In this document: positions 26,197-35,787 of the stretch, one piece after another | How the letters are laid out: the number at the start of each line of letters is the position of its first letter | How positions within the stretch are numbered: the first letter of the stretch is position 1 | NCBI RefSeq assembly: GCF_046000175.1 | Contig: NZ_JBEOMB010000100.1 | Span: 62,001-126,000, forward strand | Source of the DNA: Rhodoplanes sp046000175 | GTDB taxonomy: Bacteria; Pseudomonadota; Alphaproteobacteria; Rhizobiales; Xanthobacteraceae | Length of the DNA: 64,000 nucleotides | Reading direction: 5' to 3' | Notes under the pieces: generated by a model | What the model was told of the DNA's origin: nothing | What the model saw: the letters and a program-made list of their open reading frames with translations, nothing else | Databases searched by the model: none | Translations under genes and position numbers: made by a program

Positions 26197-27768
26197 GTGA
26201 ACGACGATCCACCTGCCGAAGACCCGCAAGGCGACGATCCGCAAGTCGACGTCCTGGCCTTCCTGGCCGATCCGGCGACGCACGGCGGCATCGTGCCGGT
26301 GCGGATCGACACCCATGCGGCCTCGGTCTTCCTGGCCGGCGACCGGGCGCTGAAGATCAAGCGGGCGGTCAGGTTCCCGTTCCTCGACTTCTCGACCCTG
26401 GAGAAGCGCCGGGCCGCCTGCGCGGCCGAGCTGGTCGCCAATCGGCCGTTCGCGCCGGAGCTCTACGCTGGCGTGGTGGCGATCACGCGCGAGCCGGACG
26501 GCCGGCTGGCGCTCGACGGCCCCGGCACGCCGGTCGAATGGGCCGTAAAGATGCGCCGCTTCGACGAGACCCGCACGCTCGACCGTCTCGCCGATGCCGG
26601 CGCCATCACGCCGGCGATCGTCGAGCCGCTCGGCCCTATCGTGGCGGCCGCGCATGCGCGCGCCCCGGTCGTGGCGGCGGCGCCCTGGATCGCGGCGCTC
26701 GGCGCCTATGTCGAGCAGAACGCCGACGCCTTCGCGCCCCGGCCGGACCTGTTCGATCGCGCGGCCGCGGCGGCGCTGACGGCGCGCTCGCGCGCGGCGC
26801 TCGACCGGCTGCGGCCGCTGCTGGAGGCACGCGGACACGCCGGGCTGGTGCGGCGCGGGCACGGTGACCTGCATCTCGGCAACATCGCGCTGATCGACGG
26901 CCGGCCGGTGCCGTTCGACGCGCTCGAGTTCGACGACACGGTCGCGTCCGGCGACGTGCTCTACGACCTCGCCTTCCTGCTGATGGATTTTTGGGAGCGC
27001 GACCTGCCCTGGGCGGCGAACCGGGTGCTCGACCGCTGGCTCGCCGAGACCGGGCGCCCGGCGGACCTCGACGCGCTCGCGGCGCTGCCGCTGTTCCTGT
27101 CGCTGCGCGCCGCGATCCGGGCCAAGGTGACGGCGGCGAAGCCGGCCCCGCCGGATCGCGCAGCCGCGCGCGACGCGGCCGCGCAAAAATACTTCCGCCT
27201 CGCCTGCGGCCTGATCGATCCGCCGCCGCCCGTGCTGGTCGCAGTCGGCGGCCTTTCGGGGACCGGCAAGTCGCAGGCGGCGCGCCGGATCGCCCGCGAC
27301 CTCCTGCCAGTGCCCGGCGCCGTGGTGCTGCGCACGGACGTGCTGCGCAAGGCGCTCGCCGGGGTCGACGAGCACACCCCGCTCCCGGCGGAGGCGTACA
27401 CGCCGGAGGCGACGGCGCGGGTCTATGCGACGCTCGTGGCCGAGGCGGCGCGTGTGCTCGCCGCCGGCCACAGCGTCGTCGCCGACGCCGTCTTCGCGCG
27501 CGAGGGGGAGCGGGATGCGATCGCGGCGGTCGCGGCGACGGCAAGAGTCGGGTTCTTCGGCGCGTTCCTCGAGGCCGATCTCGCCACGCGCGAAGCCCGG
27601 GTGAACGGCCGCGCCCGCGATGCCTCCGACGCCGACGCGGCGGTCGCGCGGCACCAGGAGACCTACGAGCTCGGCCGGCTGGATGGCTGGGCCCGGATCG
27701 ACGCCTCGGGAACACCGGCCGACACCATGGCGGCCCTGCGCGCCGCGCTGGGCGGTTCGGCGCCGTGA
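26197..27768 (+). CDS. Fusion: aminoglycoside-phosphotransferase-like kinase + P-loop ATPase/kinase
   Basis: About 523 residues. The N-terminal half is an APH/choline-kinase-like domain with VEWAVKMRRF (ATP-binding Lys region), the catalytic-loop motif RRGHGDLHLGNI and FDALEFDD for metal binding. The C-terminal domain (from about 345) has VAVGGLSGTGKSQAARRIA, a Walker A typical of small-molecule kinases of the AAA_33 type, and DAVFAREGERDAI. Two phosphoryl-transfer domains in one chain suggest sequential phosphorylation or a regulatory pair; the substrate is unknown. GTG 26197 is the likely start. An antibiotic-resistance role should not be assumed. Confidence 0.8.
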   Translation: MNDDPPAEDPQGDDPQVDVLAFLADPATHGGIVPVRIDTHAASVFLAGDRALKIKRAVRFPFLDFSTLEKRRAACAAELVANRPFAPELYAGVVAITREPDGRLALDGPGTPVEWAVKMRRFDETRTLDRLADAGAITPAIVEPLGPIVAAAHARAPVVAAAPWIAALGAYVEQNADAFAPRPDLFDRAAAAALTARSRAALDRLRPLLEARGHAGLVRRGHGDLHLGNIALIDGRPVPFDALEFDDTVASGDVLYDLAFLLMDFWERDLPWAANRVLDRWLAETGRPADLDALAALPLFLSLRAAIRAKVTAAKPAPPDRAAARDAAAQKYFRLACGLIDPPPPVLVAVGGLSGTGKSQAARRIARDLLPVPGAVVLRTDVLRKALAGVDEHTPLPAEAYTPEATARVYATLVAEAARVLAAGHSVVADAVFAREGERDAIAAVAATARVGFFGAFLEADLATREARVNGRARDASDADAAVARHQETYELGRLDGWARIDASGTPADTMAALRAALGGSAP

Positions 27769-27828
27769 CACACCACGGTCGGCCGGCTTTGCTATAGTCG
27801 TCGTCCCCGTCACGAGACGACAGTGGAA

Positions 27829-28989
27829 ATGACCCTCGACACCCGCCGCGTCGGCATCGCCCTCGCGGGCTTCTGCTCCTTCCTCAACCTCTACGCGCCC
27901 CAGGCCCTGCTGCCCGCGCTCGCCCACGACTTCCGGGTCACGGCGGCCGAGATCAGCGCCGTGATGACGGCCGGCACGATCTCGATCGCGCTGACCGCGC
28001 CGTTCACCGGCGTCGTCACCGACATGCTCGGGCGCAAGCGCGTCATCGTCGTCGCGATGGTGCTGGTGGCGCTGCCGACCCTGATGGTGGCGCTGTCGGG
28101 CAGCGTGCAGGAGATCGTGGTCTGGCGCTTCGTGCAGGGGCTCGCGCTGCCGCCGGTCTTCGCCACGGCGCTCGCCTATGTGGGCGACGAGTTCCCGCCC
28201 GCCGAGGTGCCGGGCGTCGCCGGCATCTACATGATGGGGTCGAGCCTCGGCGGCTTCTCGGGTCGGCTGATCCCGGGCGTGCTCACCGATCTGGTCGGCT
28301 GGCGGCCGGCGATCGGCTCGCTGGCGCTGCTGAGCCTCCTGTGCGCGGTCGGCTTCGGCCTGGCGCTCGACAAGGAGCGCCACTTCGTGCGCTCCGAAGG
28401 CCTGAAGGCGTCGCTGCGCCAGATGATGCGCCACCTCGTCGATCCGCGCCTGATCCCGCTCTACGCGGTCGGCTTCGGCGTGCTGTTCAACTTCATCGCC
28501 GTGTTCACCTACGTGAACTTCCACCTCGCCGGCCCGCCCTACGGCTTCTCGCCGTCGATGCTCGGGCTGATCTTCCTCACCTATCTGGTCGGCTCGGCGA
28601 CCGTGCCGTCGATCGGCCGCGCGGTGGCGCGGTTCGGCCGCCGGCGCTTCGTGCTCGGGCTGCTGATCCTGTGGGGGATCGGCGCGCTCCTGCTGCTGAC
28701 GCCTTCCGTGTGGAGCATCCTGATCGGGCTGACCACCTGCGCCACCTGCGGGATGATGTGCCAGGGCGTGTCGACCGGCGCCGTCACGGCGACGGCCAAG
28801 GAGGGGCGCTCCTCGGCGGTCGGGCTCTACATGACGGTGTTCTATGTCGGCGGCAGCGCCGGCGCCTCGCTGCCCGGCCTGGCCTGGGCGTATGGCGGCT
28901 GGCCCGCGACGGTCGCCATGGTGCTCGCCGTGATCACCGCGATGGCGACCGTGGTGGCGCTGTTCTGGCGCGACCCGAAGGGTGCGTAG
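27829..28989 (+). CDS. MFS transporter (YnfM/arabinose-efflux type)
   Basis: A 386-residue protein with 12 predicted membrane segments. Between helices 2 and 3 is VVTDMLGRKRVIVVA, the MFS loop motif, and FVQGLALPPVFATALAYVGDEF follows at about residue 105. VGWRPAIGSLALLSLL and FGRRRFVLGLL mark the later half. Family members export sugars, drugs or amino acids by proton antiport. A GTG 6 bp upstream is an alternative start. It lies 60 bp after the kinase fusion on the same strand and may be co-transcribed with it. Confidence 0.88.
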   Translation: MTLDTRRVGIALAGFCSFLNLYAPQALLPALAHDFRVTAAEISAVMTAGTISIALTAPFTGVVTDMLGRKRVIVVAMVLVALPTLMVALSGSVQEIVVWRFVQGLALPPVFATALAYVGDEFPPAEVPGVAGIYMMGSSLGGFSGRLIPGVLTDLVGWRPAIGSLALLSLLCAVGFGLALDKERHFVRSEGLKASLRQMMRHLVDPRLIPLYAVGFGVLFNFIAVFTYVNFHLAGPPYGFSPSMLGLIFLTYLVGSATVPSIGRAVARFGRRRFVLGLLILWGIGALLLLTPSVWSILIGLTTCATCGMMCQGVSTGAVTATAKEGRSSAVGLYMTVFYVGGSAGASLPGLAWAYGGWPATVAMVLAVITAMATVVALFWRDPKGA

Positions 28990-29016
28990 GGCCAAGTCGC
29001 GGTCGGCGCGGCCTCG

Positions 29017-30864
29017 TCACCGCGGCCAGCCACCGGTGCCGAATGGCGGGCGCGGCGGCGGGACGCTCGCGGCCGGGGCCGGCGCCGGACCGGGCGTCAG
29101 CGGTTTCTTCAGGATCTTGAAGCGGTCGGGATCGAGGCCGTGGCCGGCGCCGAGCGACGACATGTCCTCGGCGCCGCCCGGCTCGTCGAGCCGCACGCTG
29201 GAGTTCGCCAGCGTCGCGCCGCGCCAGCGCTCCAGCACCGAGGCGACGAAAGCCTGGTCGTAGCGGCCGGCGGGATCGACCCGGACGCTGCCGATCGCCT
29301 CGCTCTTCGGCAGCAGATGCGCCGGCACCTCGCGGAAGCGCAGCCGGGTCGGCAGCGCCACGCCTTCGCCGAAGGCCAGCACCTCGCGGGTGCCGAGCGA
29401 CGGCACGAAGCCGAGCAGGTTGGCGGCGGCGTCGGAGACGGCCGAGCGCAGCAGCGCCTGGTCGCGGTCGTTCGCCATGCGCATCGCGAACAGGGTCGAG
29501 CACTGCGAGATGATGGTCGGGTCGAGCTCGGCCGGCCGCTGGGTGACCAGCGCGAGGAACACGCCGTACTTGCGGCCCTCCTTGGCGATGCGCGACACCG
29601 CCTTGCGGGTCGGCCCGAAGCCGATCGAGCGGTCGGCCGAGGCGTAGCGGTGCGCCTCCTCGCAGACGAACAGCAGCGGCACGGCGCCGTCGCTCCACAG
29701 GCCGAAGTCGAACGCCATCCGGCACAGCACCGAGACGAGCGAATCGACCACCTCGGCCGGGAAGCCGGCGAGCTGCATGATGGTCATCGGCCGGCCGTTC
29801 GGCGGCAGCCGGAACAGCATCGAGATCACGTCCGCCATGGTGTCGCCGCCGACATTGGCGTTCTCGAACATGAAGGCGTAGCGCGGGTCGTTGGCGACCG
29901 ATTCGATGCGCTGGATCAGCTTGTGATAGACGATGCGCGAGTTGCGGTTCTCCAGCTTGCCCATGCGCTCGTCGATCAGCGCGATCAGATCGGCGAGCCG
30001 ATACGGCACCGGCGTGTCCGCCGTGAAGCCGGCGCTGCGCGGATCGAGCCGCTTCAAGGTCGGGCGGTCGCCGCCGCCGCCGGCGCGGTACTGCAGGTAG
30101 CTCACCTTGGCGATCGGGATCACCTCCGAGAGGATCTCGGTCTCCTCGTCGATGCCCGGACGGGCGCCGAAGAAGACGTCGACGATCTCCTCGAAGTTGA
30201 ACAGCCAGAACGGCAGCTTCAGGTTCCGCGGATTGAGGACCTGGGCGTGATCCGGGAAGCAGCGGGCGTACTCGTTGTGGACGTCGAGCAGGAAGACGCG
30301 CAGATCCGGCCGCCGCGCCAGCGTCTCCTGCAGGATCAGCGCGACGCCGCTCGATTTGCCGACCCCGGTCGAGCCGAGCACGGCGAAGTGCTTGCTCAGC
30401 ATGTCGTCGACGTCGATCGAGGCGCGGATCGACGGGTCCTGCTGCAGGTGGCCGATGTCGATCGTGACGCCGGCGTCGAGGTCGTAGACGATCCGCAGCG
30501 TCTCGTGATCGATCGCCGACACCGCGTCGCCGATGGTGGGATAGCGGTCGATGCCGCGGCGGAAGCAGTGGCGTCCCTGCGGGTCGGGCGCGATCTCGCC
30601 CATCAGGTCGAGCTGCGCGGTCGCCACCACGTCGTGATCGTGCACATAGGTGCGGGTCAGCCGCGACACGTCGGTGACGACGCCGATCAGCACGGCCGGG
30701 CCGCTCGCGATCATCAGGAAGCGGCCCACGGTGGCGCGCATCGCGGCGCTGTCGTGCTCGTGCAGGCCCACGGTCGCCTGCGATCCCCGCACCGAGACGA
30801 TATGGCCGATCGCCGCCCCGGCGTCGGGCCGGCCGCGAGCCGAGTCCGAAGTCCCACTTTGCAT
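29017..30864 (-). CDS. HerA-like ATPase (FtsK/HerA superfamily, DUF87)
   Basis: About 615 residues. An N-terminal HAS-barrel-like domain (about 15-100) precedes the hexameric ATPase core with Walker A FAVLGSTGVGKSSGVA, LLDVHNEYARCF, Walker B PLLFVCEEAHRYA and the sensor LALVTQRPAELDPTI. HerA proteins translocate DNA and in archaea work with the NurA nuclease in end resection. No NurA-like gene is adjacent; the neighbours are an MFS gene (convergent) and a Tat-exported oxidase. The C-terminus is Pro-rich. ATG 30864 is chosen; a GTG five codons earlier is possible. Confidence 0.88.
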   Translation of the reverse strand: MQSGTSDSARGRPDAGAAIGHIVSVRGSQATVGLHEHDSAAMRATVGRFLMIASGPAVLIGVVTDVSRLTRTYVHDHDVVATAQLDLMGEIAPDPQGRHCFRRGIDRYPTIGDAVSAIDHETLRIVYDLDAGVTIDIGHLQQDPSIRASIDVDDMLSKHFAVLGSTGVGKSSGVALILQETLARRPDLRVFLLDVHNEYARCFPDHAQVLNPRNLKLPFWLFNFEEIVDVFFGARPGIDEETEILSEVIPIAKVSYLQYRAGGGGDRPTLKRLDPRSAGFTADTPVPYRLADLIALIDERMGKLENRNSRIVYHKLIQRIESVANDPRYAFMFENANVGGDTMADVISMLFRLPPNGRPMTIMQLAGFPAEVVDSLVSVLCRMAFDFGLWSDGAVPLLFVCEEAHRYASADRSIGFGPTRKAVSRIAKEGRKYGVFLALVTQRPAELDPTIISQCSTLFAMRMANDRDQALLRSAVSDAAANLLGFVPSLGTREVLAFGEGVALPTRLRFREVPAHLLPKSEAIGSVRVDPAGRYDQAFVASVLERWRGATLANSSVRLDEPGGAEDMSSLGAGHGLDPDRFKILKKPLTPGPAPAPAASVPPPRPPFGTGGWPR

Positions 30865-30996
30865 CTGCGTCGCCCCCACCCCCTGAACAGCCGCCTTCAG
30901 CGGGCCTTTCGGAGATACTACCTTTGGGGAGACTGACGCTTTGTTAACACCGCCGGTAGTCGGGTGCTATACCATATGTTACTAGCCCGGCCCCGT

Positions 30997-32445
30997 TCAG
31001 AACGGCCAGCTCAGGCCGGGCGGCGAGGCCGGACGGGATGGCTGCGCGGTGGGCTGACGGCGCGGCCGCTTTGGCGCCTCCCGCGGCTCCGACGCGGGGC
31101 GCGGCGTGGTGATCCAGCCGAACTTCCGCATCGCCGCCTCGGCGGCCCGCTCGCCCGACAGCCAGGCGCCGTTGACCGTGCCCCACTGGGTCTCGTGCAC
31201 GGCCTCGCCGGCGAACCACACGCGGTCGCGCACCGGCTCGGTGAGCGCGGTGCGCGAGCCGGCGCCGCCGACGCTCGCCGCCGAGGCGGCGCCGAGCACC
31301 CACAGGTCCTGGGCCCAGCGGGTCGCGTGGGTGCGGCGCACCGCCTTCTTGATGTCGGCACCGTAGAGCTTGGCGAGCCACTCCTTCGACCAGTCGACCA
31401 TGGCGGCCTCGCCCTTGCCCGACAGGTCGCGGCCGAGCTTGCCGGCGAGTTGCACCATACACAGCGATGTGCCCGACACGTTGGCGAGCATGACCGCTGT
31501 CTCGGCGCTGTCGGCCTTCTCGAAGATCAGGTCGTCGCGCTGCGGCCCGAGCGGCGCGCCCTCGAGCTCCAGGAACACGTTGTCCTGGCTGCCGAGCGCG
31601 AGACGCGAGAAGGCGTCGACATGGCGCTTCGGCAGGTCGGGGTCGAAGCGGATCTTGCCGGCCGCCATCACGTTGGTGGAGGCCGTGACGATCGCGGCGC
31701 GGGCGACCAGGGTGCCGCGCGGCGTCTCGACCTCGACCTTGCCGCGCACCCAGGTGTTGATCCGGGTCGCCGGCGTCGACAACCGCACCGTCAGGCCGTC
31801 GGCGAGGCGGGCGAGCAGCGCACCGGCGCCCTGCCGGCAGAAGGCGGGGGTGTCGCGCTCCATCGCCTTCGACACGTCGACGGCGGAGAGCTCGCGCAGC
31901 TCCTTGCCGTAGGGCAGCGGGCCGAGCACGAAATCGACCGTGCTGCGCCAGTCCAGCAGGTCCTTGGGCAGCGCCTGCAGACAGGAGACGTCGGCTTTCC
32001 CGCGCGCCGCCTCGACGATGGCGCGATTGGTGCGCACCAGGACGGCCAGGAAATCCTCCAGCTCGCTCTCGCGGCCGTAGCGGCGGCCAATGCGCAGCCG
32101 CTGGCCGGGCGGCGCCGCATAGACGTCGAGGCCGGTTCCGGCCGTCAGCTTGGTCACCGGGTTGAAGTCGGCGCCCCAGAGCCAGTGGGCGCCGCGATCG
32201 ATGGGCACGCCGAAGATCTTGGTGTCGGTGCTGCAGCGCCCACCGATCCGATCGCTCGCCTCGACGATCACGACACGGCGCCCCGCCGCGGCGATCCGCC
32301 GCGCGGCCGAGATCCCGGCCGCGCCGGCGCCGATCACCACGATGTCGATGTCGCCGGAGCCCTGTGCCCATGCGCGAGCGGGCCCGGCGAGCGCGGCTGC
32401 GCCGGCGCAGGCGCCCAGGAACGAGCGGCGGTCGAGTGTCGGCAT
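30997..32445 (-). CDS. FAD-dependent amine oxidase, Tat-exported
   Basis: About 482 residues. The N-terminus MPTLDRRSFLGACAGAAALA is a twin-arginine signal (RRSFLG), so the protein is folded with FAD before export to the periplasm. The FAD-binding motif is DIDIVVIGAGAAGISAARRI followed by VEASDRIGGRCSTDT; the C-terminal RVWFAGEAVHETQWGTVNGA is typical of flavin amine oxidases. The last about 45 residues are rich in Pro and Arg. It would oxidise an amine, with peroxide as product; the substrate is unknown. ATG 32445 has GGAGG about 10 bp upstream. Confidence 0.85.
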   Translation of the reverse strand: MPTLDRRSFLGACAGAAALAGPARAWAQGSGDIDIVVIGAGAAGISAARRIAAAGRRVVIVEASDRIGGRCSTDTKIFGVPIDRGAHWLWGADFNPVTKLTAGTGLDVYAAPPGQRLRIGRRYGRESELEDFLAVLVRTNRAIVEAARGKADVSCLQALPKDLLDWRSTVDFVLGPLPYGKELRELSAVDVSKAMERDTPAFCRQGAGALLARLADGLTVRLSTPATRINTWVRGKVEVETPRGTLVARAAIVTASTNVMAAGKIRFDPDLPKRHVDAFSRLALGSQDNVFLELEGAPLGPQRDDLIFEKADSAETAVMLANVSGTSLCMVQLAGKLGRDLSGKGEAAMVDWSKEWLAKLYGADIKKAVRRTHATRWAQDLWVLGAASAASVGGAGSRTALTEPVRDRVWFAGEAVHETQWGTVNGAWLSGERAAEAAMRKFGWITTPRPASEPREAPKRPRRQPTAQPSRPASPPGLSWPF

Positions 32446-32790
32446 GGGGGTGGCCTCCCTGCCGGCAACTTGCCCCAAGGGCCGCCCCGCCGCAAACCCG
32501 GATGTGGAGATCGATCCGACGCGCGTCGGGACGCTCGGCTCCCGCAGGAGCGCGCCGGGCGGCGTGGGCGCGCCGGGTGGCGCGCAACGATGCTCTCACG
32601 TCCGTCGTGGCCCGTCGCGGACCGCGACCGGTCCTCGCACGTCGACCCGGCTCCACGCCCGCCCGGGCGTGGGCGGACGTCGCACTGGAGGCCGGTCGTG
32701 CCGGTCGCGGTCCTCGGGCCGTCACGCGGCGGGCAGGGATCGTCCGCCGCGGACATGCACCCCTTCGAAAGCGCGCGGCCGTCAGGCCGC
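32446..32790. other. Intergenic region, no feature seen
   Basis: A 345-bp stretch between the amine oxidase gene and the end of the AtuA operon, both on the minus strand. It should hold the promoter of the oxidase gene. I found no dispersed repeat, convincing hairpin or plausible short gene. Confidence 0.45.
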
Positions 32791-33102
32791 CTACTCCTCG
32801 TCCGGGATCTCGAGGTCGAGCAGCGCCGACGACAGCGACTTGCCGTGGGCGTCGAGCGCGAGCGTGCGGGTCACCCCGCCGCCGAGCGCCTCGTACATCA
32901 CGAAGTTCAACGCCGCGATACGCGGAAGCTCGTAGCGCACCACGGCGCCTTTCACGATATCGGCGAAATGCGCCTTAACGCGCTCCACCGTGACGTGGCG
33001 GCATAGCCGCTCCCAGTCTTTCGCATCGAAGGCGATGACCGAGATGTTCGATGTGTTGCCCTTGTCCCCGGTGCGGGAATGGGCGAGGTCGCGCAGCTTC
33101 AT
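32791..33102 (-). CDS. AtuA-related small protein (AtuA C-terminal domain)
   Basis: A 103-residue protein starting MKLRDLAHSRTGDKGNTSNI, with VERVKAHFADIVKGAVVRYELP and LNFVMYEALGGGVTRTL, which is the short domain fused to the C-terminus of larger AtuA-type proteins in other organisms. Here it is a separate chain, encoded directly after the large AtuA gene. The start could be GTG 33108, which overlaps the upstream stop, or ATG 33102; GGAGG lies 7 bp before the ATG, so the latter is preferred. It most likely forms a complex with the large subunit. Confidence 0.82.
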   Translation of the reverse strand: MKLRDLAHSRTGDKGNTSNISVIAFDAKDWERLCRHVTVERVKAHFADIVKGAVVRYELPRIAALNFVMYEALGGGVTRTLALDAHGKSLSSALLDLEIPDEE

Positions 33103-33104
33103 GA

Positions 33105-34442
33105 TCACGCCTCCAGGATCCGGACCGACGACCCGACGAGGGTCCGCGGCAGCAGCACCGACTGCACCGCCACGACCTCGCGGGCCACCTTGAAGGCTCC
33201 GCCGCCGCCGGCGGGGCCGTTGGTGTAGAGCGTCTCGACCTCGTTGCCGATCTTCACGGCCTCGGCGAGCGTCTCGGTGCGGCCGGTGACGCGGGCGCGC
33301 ACCTCGTAGGGGTCATGGCCGGCGCTGCGGGTCGGGCCGTGCAGCGAATCGACACCGATCAGGTCGAAGCGCAGCTCGCTGGTCTTCACGTTCATGAGCG
33401 CCAGCCGCTCGCGCACGATGTCGAGGGCGAGCTGTCCGCGCGCCACGGCGCCCGGACCCGCATAGGACATCTGGCCTTCGCCGATGTAGCTGTCGATGTA
33501 GCCGACCGAGACCTTGAGCGTGTCGGTCCTGGGCCGACCGGTGCCGCCCGTGACACGCACCCGGTCGGGCCCGATCTCCTCGACCGCGACCGGCGAGAAG
33601 TCGGCGATCACGTCCGGCTGGAAGTAGTTCTTCGGATCGTGCAGCTCGTAGAGGAGCTGCTCCTTCACGGTCTGCGGCGTCACCTTGCCGCCGGCGCTCG
33701 CCACCTTGGTGACGACGAGGGTGCCGTCCTCGGCGACCTCGCCGATCGGGAAGCCAAGCCGGCCGAGGCCGTCGACGTCCTTGACGCCGGGATCGGCGAA
33801 GTAGCCGCCCGTCACCTGGCCGGCGCATTCGAGCAGATGGCCGACGACCGTGCCCTTTCCGAGCCTGTCCCAGTCGTCCATGGCCCAGCCGAACTCGCGC
33901 ACCAGCGGCGCCATGAACAGCGCCGGGTCGGCCGCCCGGCCCGTGATCACGACGTCGGCGCCGAGCGCCAACGCCTCGACGATCGAGGTCACGCCGACAT
34001 AGGCGTTGGCCGAGACGATGCGGTTGCCGAGATCCGTGGTCGAACCGCCGGTCTCCTCGAGCTTGCGCGGCGTCTCGCGGATCTGATCGAGCACGTCGTC
34101 GCCGGAGACGGCCGCGACGTTGAGGCCCTTGAGGCCGAGCGCGCGGGCGATCTCGATCGTCTTCTGCGCGCCGGCCTCCGGATTGGCGGCGCCCATGTTG
34201 GTGACGATCTTGATGCCCTTCTGCTTGCAGATCGCGAGCACGGCCTTCATGCGGGCGTCGAGCAGCGGGTCGTAGCCCGCCGCGGGGTTCTTCATCTTGG
34301 CCTGCTGGGCGAGCGCGATGGTGCGCTCGGCCAGGCACTCGAATACCAGGTAGTCGATGTCGCCCTTCTCGGCGAGCTCGACGGCGGGCTCGATGCGGTC
34401 GCCGGAATAGCCGGCGCCGGAACCGATCCTGATGGTTCTCAT
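33105..34442 (-). CDS. AtuA family protein (DUF1446)
   Basis: A 445-residue cytoplasmic protein. It starts RTIRIGSGAGYSGDRIEPAV and continues GDIDYLVFECLAERTIALAQ, then GIKIVTNMGAANPEAGAQ, hallmarks of the DUF1446/AtuA family first linked to acyclic terpene (citronellol) use in Pseudomonas. Central segments include VVITGRAADPALFMAPL and GHLLECAGQVTGGYFADPG. The biochemical activity is not established. With a carboxylate transporter gene upstream and a LysR regulator divergent, it is probably a catabolic enzyme for an imported organic acid rather than terpenes. Confidence 0.85.
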   Translation of the reverse strand: MRTIRIGSGAGYSGDRIEPAVELAEKGDIDYLVFECLAERTIALAQQAKMKNPAAGYDPLLDARMKAVLAICKQKGIKIVTNMGAANPEAGAQKTIEIARALGLKGLNVAAVSGDDVLDQIRETPRKLEETGGSTTDLGNRIVSANAYVGVTSIVEALALGADVVITGRAADPALFMAPLVREFGWAMDDWDRLGKGTVVGHLLECAGQVTGGYFADPGVKDVDGLGRLGFPIGEVAEDGTLVVTKVASAGGKVTPQTVKEQLLYELHDPKNYFQPDVIADFSPVAVEEIGPDRVRVTGGTGRPRTDTLKVSVGYIDSYIGEGQMSYAGPGAVARGQLALDIVRERLALMNVKTSELRFDLIGVDSLHGPTRSAGHDPYEVRARVTGRTETLAEAVKIGNEVETLYTNGPAGGGGAFKVAREVVAVQSVLLPRTLVGSSVRILEA

Positions 34443-34473
34443 GACAGGGTTCCTCGGTGAATGCGGGGCGGGC

Positions 34474-35787
34474 TCACAGCGGCAGGATGCCGAGCACGAC
34501 GGCCGTGATGGTCATCACGATCGACACGGCCCACAGCGGCAGGAAGCTGAACTTCTGATGCTCGCCGAGTTCGATGCCGCACAGGCCGACCAGCAGGAAG
34601 GTGGCGGGCGTGAGCGGGCTGATCGGGAAGCCGACCGTCATCTGGCCCATGATGGCCGCCTGGCCCATCTGCACGGGCGCGACGCCGAGCACCTTGCCGG
34701 CCTCGGCCAGCACGGGCAGGACGCCGAAGTAGAAGGAGTCCGGATCGAACAGCATGCTGAGCGGCATGGAGATCAGGCCGAGCACCACGGGCATGTGCTG
34801 GGCGAAATCGGTCGGGACGTGACCGGCGGCGAACTTCGCCATCTCGGTCAGCATCTTGGTGTCCTTCATGATGCCCGTGAACACGCCCGCGGCGAGCAGG
34901 ATCGAGGCCATCATCAGGGCGGCCTTGGCGTGGGCGTCGACGCGCTCGCGCTGGTCCTTGACGGCCGGATAGTTGATCAGCAGCGCGACCACGGTGCCGA
35001 TCATGAAGCAGACGACCGGCGCGCCGACCTCGGTGATCATCGCGGCCAGAACGGCGAGCACCAGCGCGACGTTGATCAGGAACAGCTTCGGCCGGACGAG
35101 CTTCTGCTCGGCCTCGGAGAGCTGCGGGCGGGTGTAGGAGACCGACACGTCGCCGCCGAGCACGCCGGCCGCGGTCAGGCGCTTCTCCTCGCGCAGGCCG
35201 AAGAAGAAGGCGAGGGCGAAGACGAACAGCAGGCCGACGATCTGCACCGGCAGCACCGGCATGAACAATTCGCCGATCGGCACCTGCAGCGCGGTCGCGG
35301 CGCGCAGCGTCGGGCCGCCCCACGGCAGCATGTTGGCCGTGCCGGCCGCCATGGCGACCACGCAGGCGAGGATGCGCTTGTCCATCTTGAGGCGATCGAA
35401 CAGCGGCAGCATCGCCGGGATCGTGACCAGGAACGTCACGGCGCCGGAGCCGTCGAGATGGACGATCGCGGCGAGCACGGCGGCGCCGAGCACGATGCGG
35501 GACGGCTTCACGCCGACGACGCGGAGAATGCCGTTGATGATCGGATCGAGCGTGCCGGCATCCTTGACGATGCCGAAGAACAGGATCGCGAACACGAACA
35601 TGCCGACGACGGGGGCGATGTTCTTGACGCCGTTGACGGCGAACTTGCCGGTGTCGGCGACCGAGAAGCCGGCGATCAGCGCGCCGGCCATCGGCACGAT
35701 GATCAGGGCCGCCATGGGCGAGAGCCTCTTGGTGAGGATCCCGGCGAGCACGACGACGATGACGAGAAGCCCGATCAAGGCGAGCAT
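34474..35787 (-). CDS. CitMHS family divalent metal-citrate-type transporter
   Basis: A 437-residue membrane protein with about 12 segments. IVHLDGSGAVTFLVTIPAML and AAGTANMLPWGGPTLRAATAL are typical CitMHS signatures, and the second half repeats the pattern with LFDPDSFYFGVLPVL and GQMTVGFPISPLTPATFLLVG. The family imports citrate complexed to a divalent metal together with protons, though related carboxylates are possible. It is the first gene of the transporter-AtuA-AtuA C operon, 277 bp from a divergent LysR gene. Confidence 0.9.
   Translation of the reverse strand: MLALIGLLVIVVVLAGILTKRLSPMAALIIVPMAGALIAGFSVADTGKFAVNGVKNIAPVVGMFVFAILFFGIVKDAGTLDPIINGILRVVGVKPSRIVLGAAVLAAIVHLDGSGAVTFLVTIPAMLPLFDRLKMDKRILACVVAMAAGTANMLPWGGPTLRAATALQVPIGELFMPVLPVQIVGLLFVFALAFFFGLREEKRLTAAGVLGGDVSVSYTRPQLSEAEQKLVRPKLFLINVALVLAVLAAMITEVGAPVVCFMIGTVVALLINYPAVKDQRERVDAHAKAALMMASILLAAGVFTGIMKDTKMLTEMAKFAAGHVPTDFAQHMPVVLGLISMPLSMLFDPDSFYFGVLPVLAEAGKVLGVAPVQMGQAAIMGQMTVGFPISPLTPATFLLVGLCGIELGEHQKFSFLPLWAVSIVMTITAVVLGILPL

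Noticed and set aside
26197..27768. Aminoglycoside resistance gene
   Set aside because: The APH-like domain is shared by many metabolic kinases, and the fusion to a P-loop kinase domain is typical of chromosomal proteins of unknown substrate.
26140..28995. A 951-codon minus-strand frame across the kinase fusion and MFS genes
   Set aside because: It spans two clearly real genes on the other strand and encodes low-complexity Arg/Ala/Gly/His sequence with no motif.
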